This document shows, piece after piece, positions 11,750-12,089 of a stretch of 12,089 nucleotides of DNA. The translations under genes and the position numbers were made by a program. The DNA is from Chloroflexota bacterium (GTDB taxonomy: Bacteria > Chloroflexota > Dehalococcoidia > DSTF01 > JACRBR01), in NCBI GenBank assembly GCA_021813085.1, contig JAKAMA010000035.1, positions 1-12,089 on the forward strand. Reading direction: 5' to 3'. Position 1 is the stretch's first letter, and every line of letters starts with the position of its first letter. The notes below the pieces were generated by a model that saw only the letters and a list, made by a program, of their open reading frames with translations, was not told the DNA's origin and made no database searches.

Positions 11750-12089
11750 CTATCTGCCGCCGGTGACGCCGCCGGAGCGGACGAGCAGGTCTTCCAGATC
11801 CATCTGCCATGCCAGGGCGGCGCGGCGCTTCCCCGGCGTGTCGGCCAGCTCCTCGTAGATCGCCTGGCCCCACTGCAGGTGGCGTTCCTCTTCGAGCAGG
11901 ATGTGCTCGATGATGCGCACCGTCGGCGCGTCGCAGACGCGGTCGGTTACCTGGATGTGATGGCGGTAGTACACCGCGAGGTGCGTCTTCAGCACGCGGT
12001 ACAGGCCGACGAGGCGCAAGAGCTGGTCGTCCTGGAGCTGCATCGCTTCGACGAACTTGAGGAACTGCTCGTTGGGCGGCTCGGCCTTG
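11750..12089 (-). CDS. Ferritin-like domain protein, C-terminal part (5' end outside window)
   Basis: 112 residues enter from the right edge with no stop; an internal Met at 12043 is not taken as the start because the frame stays open to the edge and the fold is incomplete. Two long helices are visible: FLKFVEAMQLQDDQLLRLVG and onward to YYRHHIQVTDRV, then PTVRIIEHILLEEERHLQWG and QAIYEELADTP. The EExRH within LLEEERHLQW is the E-x2-H iron-ligand pattern of the last helices of ferritin-like four-helix bundles. The function could be iron storage, oxidation or a diiron hydroxylase; nothing here decides. The gene ends GGVTGGR and abuts the repeat array upstream of the GxxExxY gene. Confidence 0.7.
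   Translation of the reverse strand, partial: KAEPPNEQFLKFVEAMQLQDDQLLRLVGLYRVLKTHLAVYYRHHIQVTDRVCDAPTVRIIEHILLEEERHLQWGQAIYEELADTPGKRRAALAWQMDLEDLLVRSGGVTGGR

Overview
The window is very GC-rich, densely coded chromosomal DNA. Three luciferase-like (LLM) oxidoreductases, an SDR, a bacterial Ku/ligase pair and a GxxExxY gene bounded by CCACAGATG repeats would fit an uncultured Chloroflexota (Dehalococcoidia-like) bacterium. That is an impression from gene content, not a marker-based placement. No tRNA, rRNA, CRISPR array, transposase or phage gene is visible.

Layout. (1) 1-1837, minus strand: a Ku gene overlaps by ATGA an ATP-dependent ligase-like gene that runs off the left edge. The ligase reading frame is intact, but its nucleotidyl-transfer lysines are replaced. 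(2) 2173-3465, minus strand: a class II Fic AMP-transferase with a C-terminal winged helix. Its promoter sits inside a regular array of four TTCAA/TTGAA sites in alternating orientation. (3) 3684-6273, plus strand: three genes coupled by ATGA overlaps, LLM oxidoreductase, type II pantothenate kinase (coaW), LLM oxidoreductase. (4) 6304-8362, minus strand: housekeeping and small genes, namely purS without purQ or purL beside it, a calcineurin-like phosphoesterase, ybeY and a 73-residue unknown. They are separated by GC-rich palindromic repeats. (5) 8624-9391, plus strand: an SDR dehydrogenase. (6) 9514-11131, minus strand: a 414-residue LLM monooxygenase followed by a 109-residue unknown. (7) 11128-11749: a mosaic of repeats. 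It holds a diverged copy of the 5' end of an LLM gene and a GxxExxY gene lying between inverted CCACAGATG repeats, with its start codon inside one of them. (8) 11750-12089: the C-terminal part of a ferritin-like protein entering from the right edge.

How the parts work together. Ku would bind double-strand breaks, and the coupled ligase homologue looks like a non-catalytic partner unless another ligase exists elsewhere. The LLM-coaW-LLM operon joins CoA supply to F420- or FMN-dependent redox chemistry, substrate unknown. The Fic gene is probably autoregulated. The strongest leads are the apparently inactive ligase, the Fic operator array, and the LLM remnant next to the GxxExxY repeat module.
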